A DNA stretch of 59,729 nt from Mangrovimicrobium sediminis (GTDB taxonomy: Bacteria; Pseudomonadota; Gammaproteobacteria; Pseudomonadales; Halieaceae): contig NZ_SRLE01000010.1 in assembly GCF_004745945.1 (NCBI RefSeq), positions 1 to 59,729 of the forward strand, written 5' to 3'. Below the pieces are notes generated by a model. It ran no database searches, was not told the origin of the DNA, and was given only the letters and a program-made list of their open reading frames with translations. The translations under genes and the position numbers were made by a program. Positions 8,757 through 16,663 of the stretch are shown here, in pieces (within the stretch, counting starts at the first letter, position 1; every line of letters begins with the position of its first letter).

Positions 8757-9586
8757 GACGAGACTCCCGCGGCATCGGGTTCGATCACGATCTCGTATTC
8801 ACGCTTGAGCTGCGCGATCAGTTCGGCCTTGACCTCGGCGTTCTTCGCCTCGCGCCACTCGCGCTCCACCGTCGCGCGGACCTCTGCCAGCGGCGGCAGG
8901 TAGGCGGGCTCGCGCGTGTCCAAACGCACCAGGTGCAGGCCCAGACCGGAGCCGATAGGCTCGCTCCACTGCCCCAGCGTGAGCGCTTCGAGCTGGGCAG
9001 CGAAACCCTGGCCGAAGCTGCGGTCCACCTGCGAGGCGGCCGCCCCCTGCATGTTCGCGGGCAGCAGGGAGGGGTCGCCCGCCGCCACATCCCCGGCCAG
9101 CAACTGGCGGCGCGCCTGCCCGGCGCGCTCGCGCACCGCGCCGGGCGCGTCGGGGGAAAAGTAAAGCTGCTCGAAGGTGTAGCGCGCCTCGCGCCGGAAG
9201 CGCTCGGGATGCTCCGCCAGGAAGGCTTGCAGTTCGTCCTCGGCGGGCTCGTAGAGGGCGACGGCGTCGGTGGTGAGGAACTCCATCTTCTGGCGCAGGC
9301 GCCGGCGCACCACGTCGTCGCCGCTGTCCAGCCCCAGGGCCAGGGCCTCGCGGTAGAAAATTTCCTCGACCACGAAGTTGTCGACCAGGGCGGCGAGTTC
9401 CGCTGCGGTCGGCGCGCGGTTCCAGGTGCGCTGGAAATGGGCGCTCAGCTGCGCGACGCGCCCGCCATCGACGACGATGCGCCGCTCGTTGTCAAAGCCG
9501 TTCGGGTTAACCCAGCCGTACAGGGCAAACAGGCCCGCGCCGAGCAGCAGGAAGTGCAGCAGTGGTTCTCGCAACAGGCGTCGCAT
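8753..9586 (-). CDS. membrane-anchored PpiC-type peptidyl-prolyl isomerase
   Basis: With the ATG at 9586 the product has 277 residues; that start has a GAGGAG ribosome site, while the longer open frame upstream reads through the promoter repeats. An N-terminal hydrophobic anchor (L-L-H-F-L-L-L-G-A-G-L-F-A-L-Y-G-W) is followed by a SurA/PpiD-like helical part and a C-terminal parvulin domain with F-G-Q-G-F at its start and G-L-H-L-V-R-L near the end. Such proteins fold or chaperone secreted proteins at the inner membrane. Coupling to the HupE-like and DUF3604 genes suggests it helps mature those partners. Confidence 0.85.
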   Translation of the reverse strand: MRRLLREPLLHFLLLGAGLFALYGWVNPNGFDNERRIVVDGGRVAQLSAHFQRTWNRAPTAAELAALVDNFVVEEIFYREALALGLDSGDDVVRRRLRQKMEFLTTDAVALYEPAEDELQAFLAEHPERFRREARYTFEQLYFSPDAPGAVRERAGQARRQLLAGDVAAGDPSLLPANMQGAAASQVDRSFGQGFAAQLEALTLGQWSEPIGSGLGLHLVRLDTREPAYLPPLAEVRATVEREWREAKNAEVKAELIAQLKREYEIVIEPDAAGVSS

Positions 9587-9711
9587 GTCGGGCTCCTCGG
9601 TACTCCGGTGCAGGCAAGTGACAGGAGGGCCGGCGCGCCCACGTGCTGCGCTTGCCAGAACCTCTGCCGGTGTTATTCTAGCGTGCAGCGCCCCGCCCGA
9701 TACCGGCGAGC

Positions 9712-9744
9712 GGTGCGCAGCACAGATATAAGGTGCGCAGCACA
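9712..9744. promoter_or_regulatory. two 13-bp direct repeats, each a small palindrome, in a divergent promoter region
   Basis: GGTGCGCAGCACA occurs at 9712-9724 and again at 9732-9744, exactly 20 bases apart (about two helical turns). Each copy contains the inverted pair GTGC-gca-GCAC. The pair lies between the divergent PpiC operon (start 9586) and the MFS gene, so it is a good candidate for a regulator binding to one DNA face. No cognate regulator is adjacent. Confidence 0.5.
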
Positions 9745-9849
9745 CATAATAAACCGCCGGAAACCCCGTGAGAAATCACCATCAGCGATACAGCGTCCAG
9801 CGATAGCGCCCTCCCCGAACCCGAACTGCCCGACGCCCTGCGCTGGCGG

Positions 9850-11058
9850 GTGGTCGCACTGTGCGCCATGGTCCTGCTGCTCGACGGCCTGGACATGATC
9901 GTCGCGCCGATCAGCGTGCCGGCGATGGCCGCCGACTGGCAACTCGCCCCGGCGCGCTTCGGCATCGCGCTGTCCGCCTCGGTATTCGGCATGGCCATCG
10001 GCGCGGCCTTCATCACCCCGCTGGGCGACCGCTACGGCCGCCGCCCCATGGTCATCGCCGGCTTCGCCGTGGGCGGGCTCACCTGCCTGCTGGTGCCGCT
10101 GGTGCAGAACCTGCCGCAGCTGGTCGGCCTGCGCTTTATCACCGGACTCGGCCTCGGCGTCAGCCTGGCCAACGCCCTCACCCTGGCCTCCGAGTACGCC
10201 CCGCCGCAGCTGCGTTCCCGCGTGCTGTCCTGCGTCTACGCGATGTCCGCCCTGGGCGGCGCCTTCGGTGGGCTGGTGGCGCCGCCGCTGCTGGCCAACT
10301 GGGGCTGGCAGGGCGTCTACGTGTTCGGTGGCCTGCTGCCGCTGGCCATGCTGCCGGTGCTGTTCTGGGGCCTGGCGGAATCCCGCCAGTTCCTCGAGGC
10401 CCGGGCCTCGCGCGAGGCGCAGGCGGCGGTATCCATGGACAATTCGGCCGGCAGCCTGCACCGGCTGCGCCTGTTGCTGGCGGCGCCCTACCGCGCCACC
10501 ACCTTGCTGGTGTGGAGCCTGTTCTTCCTCTCCACCTTCTGCACCTACGTGATTTCCAGTTGGCTGCCCACCCTGCTCAATCTCGCCGGCTGGACGGTGG
10601 ACAACGCCGTGCGCGCGGTCACCGTATTCAGTTTCGGCGGTATCTTCGGCGGCTTCTTCCTCGGCTGGATGGTCGACCGCCAGCGCGTCATGCCGGCCCT
10701 GGTGCTCGGCTTCGGCGCGGTGGCCGGGGCCATCGCGGCACTGCACGTGGTGCCCGCCCAGCTCACCGCCTGGATGCTGCTCATCGGCCTGATGGGCGCC
10801 GGCACCATGGGGGTCGCCTACGCCCTCACCGCCTTTGCCGCCATCGTCTACCCGACCTCCCTGCGCGCCAGCGGCATCGGCGCCGCCGGTGCCCTGGGCC
10901 GCTTCGGCGCCACCATCGCGCCGCTGGCGGGGAGCTGGCTGCTGGCCCAGGGCCTGGCGGCCCTGCACATACTCTCCAGCCTGATCCTGCCGATGGCCTG
11001 CGCCCTGCTGCTGATCGCCCTGTTCGGCCGCCGCGCCGCCCGCTCCGGCGAGGCTTGA
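9850..11058 (+). CDS. MFS transporter, AAHS (aromatic acid:H+ symporter) type
   Basis: The product has about twelve membrane segments. The first contains L-L-D-G-L-D-M, the acidic motif of the AAHS family, and the loop after segment 2 has L-G-D-R-Y-G-R-R-P-M, the MFS signature. Likely substrates are aromatic or other organic acids. The GTG at 9850 gives 402 residues but removes the usual N-terminal cytoplasmic tail. The frame is open back to a TGA at 9769 without any ATG, GTG or TTG before 9850, and the codon at 9775 is ATC in the place where an M-T-I-S start would be expected. The true start may be a non-standard ATC, or a point change may have removed it. Confidence 0.85.
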   Translation: MVALCAMVLLLDGLDMIVAPISVPAMAADWQLAPARFGIALSASVFGMAIGAAFITPLGDRYGRRPMVIAGFAVGGLTCLLVPLVQNLPQLVGLRFITGLGLGVSLANALTLASEYAPPQLRSRVLSCVYAMSALGGAFGGLVAPPLLANWGWQGVYVFGGLLPLAMLPVLFWGLAESRQFLEARASREAQAAVSMDNSAGSLHRLRLLLAAPYRATTLLVWSLFFLSTFCTYVISSWLPTLLNLAGWTVDNAVRAVTVFSFGGIFGGFFLGWMVDRQRVMPALVLGFGAVAGAIAALHVVPAQLTAWMLLIGLMGAGTMGVAYALTAFAAIVYPTSLRASGIGAAGALGRFGATIAPLAGSWLLAQGLAALHILSSLILPMACALLLIALFGRRAARSGEA

Positions 11059-11062
11059 TCCC

Positions 11063-11083
11063 TCCCGCGGGGCGGGATATTTT
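11063..11083 (+). terminator. Rho-independent terminator after the MFS gene
   Basis: A six-base stem TCCCGC/GCGGGA with a GGG loop is followed by TATTTT, four bases after the MFS stop codon. It separates the transporter from the downstream two-component genes. Confidence 0.6.
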
Positions 11084-11128
11084 CGTGAAACTTCTTCCCT
11101 ATACTCCGGAACGACTGGAGGAATCACC

Positions 11129-11845
11129 GTGAAACAACACCATATTCTCGTCGTCGAGGACGAGCACGACATCGCCGAACTGATCGCCCTGCACCTGCGC
11201 GACGAGGGCTACCAGGTCACTGTGGCCAACGACGGCCACGCCGGCATGCGCCAGGCTTTCGCCCGCAGCTGGGACCTGGTGATCCTCGACCTGCGCCTGC
11301 CCGGGCCGGACGGCCTGTCCATCTGCAAGGCCCTGCGCGCGGAGCACAACTATGTGCCTATCCTGATGCTGACCTCCAAGTCATCGGAGCTGGACCGGGT
11401 GCTCGGCCTGGAGCTGGGCGCCGACGACTACGTGACCAAGCCGTTCAGCGTTTCCGAGCTGGTGGCGCGGGTGAAATCCCTGTTCCGCCGTATCGACGCC
11501 CTCAGCTCAGGGGCCGAGAGCGCCGCGCCCGAAGCCCTCACCGTGGGCGACCTGAGTATCGACTCTGCGCGCCGCGAGGTGCGCGTGGGCGAGTCGCGGG
11601 TCGAACTCACGGCCCGCGAGTTTGACCTGCTGCTGCACTTCGCCCGCCACCCGGGCCGCGTGTTCAGCCGCGCCCAGCTGCTGGACTCGGTATGGGGGTT
11701 CGGCCACGAGGGCTACGAGCACACGGTCAACTCGCACATCAACCGCCTGCGCGGCAAGATCGAGCCGGACAGCGAGCACCCGCAGTACATCGTCACCGTG
11801 TGGGGCGTGGGCTACAAGATGCAGTCCGTCGCGAGTGCCGCCTGA
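11129..11845 (+). CDS. OmpR-family response regulator
   Basis: This 238-residue regulator has a receiver domain with the acidic pocket E10-D11, phosphoacceptor Asp54 (V-I-L-D-L-R-L-P), Thr82 and Lys104 (T-K-P-F). A C-terminal winged-helix DNA-binding domain follows, ending in Y-E-H-T-V-N-S-H-I-N-R-L-R and the V-W-G-V-G-Y-K wing. Translation begins at GTG 11129, preceded by a strong GGAGGAA site. The stop codon abuts the ATG of the sensor kinase, so the two are one operon. The stimulus cannot be read from the sequence. Confidence 0.95.
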   Translation: MKQHHILVVEDEHDIAELIALHLRDEGYQVTVANDGHAGMRQAFARSWDLVILDLRLPGPDGLSICKALRAEHNYVPILMLTSKSSELDRVLGLELGADDYVTKPFSVSELVARVKSLFRRIDALSSGAESAAPEALTVGDLSIDSARREVRVGESRVELTAREFDLLLHFARHPGRVFSRAQLLDSVWGFGHEGYEHTVNSHINRLRGKIEPDSEHPQYIVTVWGVGYKMQSVASAA

Positions 11846-13342
11846 ATGAACTCGCTGATCACCCGCCTGTCGCTGGCGCTGCTGCTGATCATGATCGTGG
11901 TCGGCGGCGCGTTCTACGCCCTGGAGCAGTGGGGCGCCCAGCGCTACCACGAGGAAGTCACCCAGCGCCTCAACGCGGACATCGCCATGTACGTGACCGG
12001 GCAGACCACGCTGATGCACGACGGCGCGGTCAACCGCGAGGAACTTGAGCGCCTGGCCGAGCGCGCCATGGTCATCAACCCCTCGGTGGAGGTCTACCTG
12101 CTGGGCCGAGACGGCGCCATCCTCGGCCACGCACTGCCGCCGGAGACCATCCTGCGCCAGAGCGTGGAACTGGGGCCGGTGACCGAACTGATCGCCGGCG
12201 ACGCGAAACTGCCGCTGTACGGCACCGACCCGCGCAACCCACAGCGCGAGAAAGTATTCTCCGCAGCACCGGTGATGGACGAGGATACCCTGCAGGGCTA
12301 CCTCTACGTGGTACTCGGCGGCAGCAAGTACGACATGCTGGCCGGCGCGGTGCGCGACAGCTACGTGCGCAACATCAGCGTGCTGGCGATTGCCGCCCTG
12401 GTGATCGGCGGCGGATTGGCCGGGCACATCGTGTTCACCCTGCTCACCCGGCGCCTGACCCGGCTCACCCGCGACGTGGAGGCGTTCTCCAACGTCGCCC
12501 TGGACCCGGACGCGGACCCGGAGGCCCTGCTCGGCTTCGACACGCGCAGCGGCGACGGCAAGGGCGATGAAATCAGCACCCTCAGCGACGCCTTCGCCGC
12601 CATGGCCAGCAAGATTCGCGAGCAGTTCCTGGCCCTGCAGGAGAACGACCGACTGCGCCGGGAGCTGATCAGCAATGTCTCCCACGACCTGCGCACGCCG
12701 CTGGCCAGCATGCACGGCTACGTCGACACCCTGCTGCTGAAAAACCGCGAGCTGGACGCCGACCAGCGCGAGCAGTACCTGGAGATCACACGCAAGCACA
12801 CCCAGCGCCTGGGCGAGCTGATCGGCGACCTGTTCGAGCTGTCCAAGCTGGATTCCGGCAGCATGCCGCTGGCGCTGGAGACCTTCTCCCTCGCCGAACT
12901 GCTCAACGACGTGGTGCAGGAGTTCGCCCTGGAGGCGCGCCGGCGCGATATCGACCTGCGCCTGGCGGGGGAGCCGGACCGCGCCCTGGTACACGCGGAT
13001 ATCGGCCTGGTGCAGCGCGTGCTGGAGAACCTGATCCGCAACGCGCTGGAATACACGCCCGCCGGCGGCAGCATCACCCTCGACGTGAGCGCGCAACAGC
13101 AGGACGTGGCGGTGACCGTCGCGGATACCGGCTGCGGCATCCCCGACGACGAGATCGAGAATATCTTCGAGCGTTACTTCCGCAGTTCCCACGGGCGCTC
13201 CTCCCGCGGCCAGTCCAGCGGCCTGGGCCTGGCCATCGTCAAGCGCATCCTCGACCTGCACGGCAGCCGCATCACGGTGGCCAGCCGGGTCAACGAGGGC
13301 ACCCGTTTCGAGTTCAACCTGCCGTCGGCGGCCGCCGCCTGA
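11846..13342 (+). CDS. sensor histidine kinase with HAMP domain
   Basis: This 498-residue inner-membrane kinase has membrane segments at about residues 7-25 and 176-200 enclosing a periplasmic sensor of about 150 residues. HAMP and dimerisation helices come next, with His280 in S-N-V-S-H-D-L-R-T-P, followed by an ATPase domain with N-L-I-R-N-A-L-E-Y (N box), D-T-G-C-G-I-P (G1) and G-L-G-L-A-I-V (G2). The partner regulator is encoded immediately upstream with no gap. The periplasmic domain shows no family I recognise, so the signal is unknown. Confidence 0.94.
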   Translation: MNSLITRLSLALLLIMIVVGGAFYALEQWGAQRYHEEVTQRLNADIAMYVTGQTTLMHDGAVNREELERLAERAMVINPSVEVYLLGRDGAILGHALPPETILRQSVELGPVTELIAGDAKLPLYGTDPRNPQREKVFSAAPVMDEDTLQGYLYVVLGGSKYDMLAGAVRDSYVRNISVLAIAALVIGGGLAGHIVFTLLTRRLTRLTRDVEAFSNVALDPDADPEALLGFDTRSGDGKGDEISTLSDAFAAMASKIREQFLALQENDRLRRELISNVSHDLRTPLASMHGYVDTLLLKNRELDADQREQYLEITRKHTQRLGELIGDLFELSKLDSGSMPLALETFSLAELLNDVVQEFALEARRRDIDLRLAGEPDRALVHADIGLVQRVLENLIRNALEYTPAGGSITLDVSAQQQDVAVTVADTGCGIPDDEIENIFERYFRSSHGRSSRGQSSGLGLAIVKRILDLHGSRITVASRVNEGTRFEFNLPSAAAA

Positions 13343-13384
13343 GGGCGGCGCGGCGCCAGTCGTCGAGCTTCGCGCGGCGAGGCT

Positions 13385-14239
13385 TCAGCCAGCCATTCCG
13401 TCGAGAATAAACTGCGGCAGGTGGAACGCGCCTACATGCACGCCGGGGTTGTAGTAACGCGTGCGCAGGCCGCTGGCGGCGAAGCGCGCGGCGATCACTT
13501 CCTGCGACTGCTGGCGCAGCGACGCGTCATCGCTGGCCCAGGCCAGGGTCATGAGGCCGCCCACGTAGGTCGGCACCGCCACCTGGTAGAAGTGGTGGTC
13601 GGCGAACACCGGCGCCAGGCGCCGGGACGTGTCGCGTACTTCATCGGGCTGCAGGAAGGGCACGCCGTTCTGCGTCACCAGGATGCCACCCGGGTTCAGG
13701 CGCTGGTGGCAGGCGGCGTAGAAGCCGCCGCTGAACAGCACCTCGCCCGGGCCCACCGGGTCGGTGGAATCGCTGATGATCACGTCGAATTTTTCTTCCG
13801 TTTTGGCGACGAAAGCGGCGCCGTCATCGAACACCAGGTTGAGGCGCGGGTCGTCGAAGGCGCCTGCGGAGTGCCCCGGCAGGAACTGCTTGGCCATCTC
13901 GGTGACCGCGGGATCGATCTCTACCATGGTCACGTGCTCGACTTCGGCGTGGCGTGTCACCTCGCGCAGGATGCCGCCGTCGCCGCCGCCGACGATCAGC
14001 ACCCGGCGCGGCGCGCGGTGGGCGAACAGCGGCACATGGGTGAGCATCTCGTGGTAGGCGAACTCGTCCGTCTCAGTGGTCTGGATGATGCCGTCCAGCG
14101 CCAGCACCCGGCCGAACTTCGCGTTGCGGAAGATCACCAGGTGCTGGTGCCCGGTTTTCACCTCGTAGAGGATTTCCTCGACCTCGAACTGCTGGCACCA
14201 GCCCGCGTACAGGGTCTCCCGGTACTGCTGCTCAGGCAC
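13385..14239 (-). CDS. speE: spermidine synthase (polyamine aminopropyltransferase)
   Basis: This 284-residue cytoplasmic enzyme transfers the aminopropyl group of decarboxylated S-adenosylmethionine to putrescine. It contains the N-terminal Y-H-E-M-L-T-H-V-P segment, the cofactor loop V-G-G-G-D-G-G at residues 83-89, V-E-I-D-P and the gate/active-site segment D-S-T-D-P-V-G-P. Length and motif order match SpeE. Its start overlaps the end of the adenosylmethionine decarboxylase gene by eight bases, so the two enzymes that act in sequence are translationally coupled. Confidence 0.96.
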   Translation of the reverse strand: MPEQQYRETLYAGWCQQFEVEEILYEVKTGHQHLVIFRNAKFGRVLALDGIIQTTETDEFAYHEMLTHVPLFAHRAPRRVLIVGGGDGGILREVTRHAEVEHVTMVEIDPAVTEMAKQFLPGHSAGAFDDPRLNLVFDDGAAFVAKTEEKFDVIISDSTDPVGPGEVLFSGGFYAACHQRLNPGGILVTQNGVPFLQPDEVRDTSRRLAPVFADHHFYQVAVPTYVGGLMTLAWASDDASLRQQSQEVIAARFAASGLRTRYYNPGVHVGAFHLPQFILDGMAG

Positions 14240-14711
14240 GCTCGACCACCCCGCGCAACTCCTCGAGGATGTTCATGCGCCGCGGGTGGAAGGCGCGCTT
14301 GAGTACGCCGATGGCCTGCTCCGGGCGCGCGTCACCGCACATGAACACGTCGAAGGCGGCGTAGTCGCGCTCCGGCCAGGTGTGCACCGAGATGTGTGAC
14401 TCGGCGAGCACCGCGACGCCGGAAATGCCGCCGTTGGGGGTGAAGTGGTGCAGGTGGATGTGCAGCAGGGTGGCACCGGCCTCGACCACGCACTCGCGCA
14501 GCGCGTTTTCCATGCGCGCGAGATCATCCAGGTGCGTGGCGCCCCAGAGGTCGAGAATCAGGTGTGTGCCGGCGAACACGGTGTCGCCGCGGGTAACGAA
14601 GTGGTCGGCGGGAATCGCTTCCTCACCGATCTGGTGGTGCTCAGGCCAGGCTTGCATGGCATTGAGCGGGCGTACTACATCACGTTCAACAGGCGCGGCG
14701 TCGTGTGCCAT
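14232..14711 (-). CDS. speD: S-adenosylmethionine decarboxylase proenzyme, short (SpeH/Bacillus) type
   Basis: The ATG at 14711, with GAGGAG upstream, gives 159 residues. The self-cleavage site that makes the pyruvoyl cofactor is A-E-S-H-I-S-V-H-T-W-P-E, with cleavage expected between Glu104 and Ser105. The processing His (H110) and catalytic Cys (C125 in F-M-C-G-D) are in place. It is of the short class known from Bacillus and Thermotoga, not the roughly 264-residue E. coli class, and carries about 35 extra N-terminal residues. An ATG 15 codons further upstream is in frame but lacks a ribosome site. The product feeds SpeE, encoded by the overlapping next gene. Confidence 0.93.
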   Translation of the reverse strand: MAHDAAPVERDVVRPLNAMQAWPEHHQIGEEAIPADHFVTRGDTVFAGTHLILDLWGATHLDDLARMENALRECVVEAGATLLHIHLHHFTPNGGISGVAVLAESHISVHTWPERDYAAFDVFMCGDARPEQAIGVLKRAFHPRRMNILEELRGVVERA

Positions 14712-15024
14712 CCCATCGGGCTCCTCAAACAGCAGTGGTTGTCGATCGCAACGCATCTGCCGGGAACTCGGTCCGGGATTGCGCTGCGCGTTAACGGATG
14801 AACATAAAAAAGATCGGGTTGCTTCGATGGCGGGAATCATAAGCCCAAATTGTGGCAACGCAAGCGTTTTTCGGACGCGTTTTGTGAAATTTTCCGCAGG
14901 CCGTGGCCGGTGCGCGCCCGACGCTCCACCGCGCAGGCGACCACGCCCGGCAACTGCGGTCGACGACGGTGGATTCCGCGGTTTATCCCCCGGATAATGC
15001 CTGCTCACCCGCCGCAACCGCAGC
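14712..15024. other. intergenic region between speD and the TPR-sulfotransferase gene
   Basis: These 313 bases separate divergent genes. The speD side contains a ribosome site and, presumably, its promoter. The stretch 14850-14890 is locally AT-rich with two runs of T. I see no convincing palindrome, riboswitch or small gene. Confidence 0.5.
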
Positions 15025-16620
15025 ATGCCCGATTCCGCCAACAGCCAGCGCCACCGACGCGCCGTCAGCGCCCTCAATCGCGGCGACCTGCGCGCCATGG
15101 CCGGCGAGTGCGAGGCGATTGTCGCCGCCGACCCGGACTTCGCCGACGCCTGGTTCCTGCTGGCCATCGCCGCCGAGGCGCGACGCGACCTGCCCGGCGC
15201 ATTGGCGCAGCTGGAGCGCGCCGTGTCCCTGGCCCCCGACAATTCCGATTACCTGGCCCAGCAGGCCAAGCTGCTCGCCCTGCTGAACCGGCCCGCCGCT
15301 GCACTGGCCGCTGCCGATGCAGCACTGGCCGCCGGTGAACCGCGGGCGCTGGCGCTGGACACCCTGGGCGTGGTGTTTACCCGGCTGGGCGAACACGCGC
15401 GGGCGGCCCGGGTGCTGCAACGGGCAGTGGATGCGGCGCCGTCCAACGCGCAGTTCCACTTCAACCTGGCCTCGGCGCAGCAGTTCCTGGGTGACGAGTC
15501 GGGTGCACGCGCCCACTATGAGCGCGCCATCGACCTGCAGCCGCGCTTCGCCCGCGCCTACTGGGCACTATCCGAACTGGAAAAGACCGCGCCGGATACG
15601 ACGCGGCAGGCGCGCCTCGAGGCACTCGCCGCAGACCCGGCACTGGGGGCGGTGGACCGCCTGTACATCGGCCACGCCCTGTCGCGCCTGTACGAGCAGC
15701 GCGGCGACTACCCCGCCGCCTTCGCCGCCCTGTGCGAGGCCAAAAACGCCCAGCGCGAGCGCATCGCCTATGACCGCGCGCAGGACGAGGCGCTGTTTGC
15801 CGCCCTGCAGCAGGGGTTCACCGCGGCGGACCCGGAGCCGCGGCCGCCGCAGCAGGACTGGACGCCGCTGTTTATCGTCGGCATGCCGCGCTCCGGCACC
15901 ACCCTGGTAGAGCGCATGCTCAGCGCCCACCCGGCCATCGCCGGACTCGGCGAACTGCAGGATTTCCCGCACGCGGTAAAGGCAGCCTCCGGCGAGCGTT
16001 CGCCGCGTGTGCTGGACCCGGCGGTGATCGCCGGCGCGCTGGAGGCGGACCCGGAACAGATCGCCCGGACCTACCGCAATGCGCTGGAGACCCGCGGTGG
16101 AACGCCGGCGCCGGGCACGCGCTACCTGGCGGACAAGCAGCCGCTCAACGTCCTGCAACTGGGGTTCATCCTGCGTGCACTGCCCGCAGCAAGGGTGATC
16201 ATCGTGCGCCGCGACCCGCTGGATACCTGCCTGGCCAACTACCGCCAGTTGTTCGCGGTGAACTTTTCCTACTACAACTACGCCTACGATATCGCCGACA
16301 CCGCCCACTACTACTGCCTGTTTGATCGCCTGTGCCGGCACTGGCACACGCTGTACGGCGCGCGCATCCACGCCCTGCAGTACGAGCAACTGGTCGAGGA
16401 CCCGCGGCAAACCCTGGGCGCCGCACTGGACTACCTGGCGCTGCCCTGGGACGACGCCTGCCTGGACTTCCACCACCGCGATGGCGCGGTGACCACCGCC
16501 AGCGCCATGCAGGTGCGCCAGCCGCTGTACCGCGACGCCATAGGCCGCTGGCGGAAATACGAGAAGGAGATGGCGCCGGCCATCGCCGAGCTGCGCGAGC
16601 AGGGCGTGACCGGCGTGTAG
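15025..16620 (+). CDS. TPR-repeat sulfotransferase-family protein
   Basis: The N-terminal half (about residues 1-240) is alanine-rich and made of tetratricopeptide-like helix pairs. The C-terminal half is a sulfotransferase domain with the PAPS 5'-phosphosulfate loop I-V-G-M-P-R-S-G-T-T-L-V-E-R near residue 290 and R-R-D-P-L-D-T-C-L-A-N in the 3'-phosphate position. TPR-sulfotransferase fusions of about 530 residues are common in marine Proteobacteria; the acceptor is unknown, and a protein substrate bound by the TPR part is possible. No neighbour suggests a pathway. Confidence 0.88.
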   Translation: MPDSANSQRHRRAVSALNRGDLRAMAGECEAIVAADPDFADAWFLLAIAAEARRDLPGALAQLERAVSLAPDNSDYLAQQAKLLALLNRPAAALAAADAALAAGEPRALALDTLGVVFTRLGEHARAARVLQRAVDAAPSNAQFHFNLASAQQFLGDESGARAHYERAIDLQPRFARAYWALSELEKTAPDTTRQARLEALAADPALGAVDRLYIGHALSRLYEQRGDYPAAFAALCEAKNAQRERIAYDRAQDEALFAALQQGFTAADPEPRPPQQDWTPLFIVGMPRSGTTLVERMLSAHPAIAGLGELQDFPHAVKAASGERSPRVLDPAVIAGALEADPEQIARTYRNALETRGGTPAPGTRYLADKQPLNVLQLGFILRALPAARVIIVRRDPLDTCLANYRQLFAVNFSYYNYAYDIADTAHYYCLFDRLCRHWHTLYGARIHALQYEQLVEDPRQTLGAALDYLALPWDDACLDFHHRDGAVTTASAMQVRQPLYRDAIGRWRKYEKEMAPAIAELREQGVTGV

Positions 16621-16663
16621 GACCCGCCGCCGGGCGGCGGATGGGCCCGTGGAGCGCCCCGGC

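Noticed and set aside
9673-11172. Long open frames on the opposite strand of real genes (for example here, 16649-19036, 6579-8903 and 11507-13261)
   Set aside because: They are typical of very GC-rich coding DNA, have His/Gln/Gly- or Arg-rich composition without any family and lie exactly antisense to recognised genes.
14712-15024. Polyamine riboswitch or leader peptide upstream of speD
   Set aside because: No convincing stem pairs or small frame with a ribosome site were visible.
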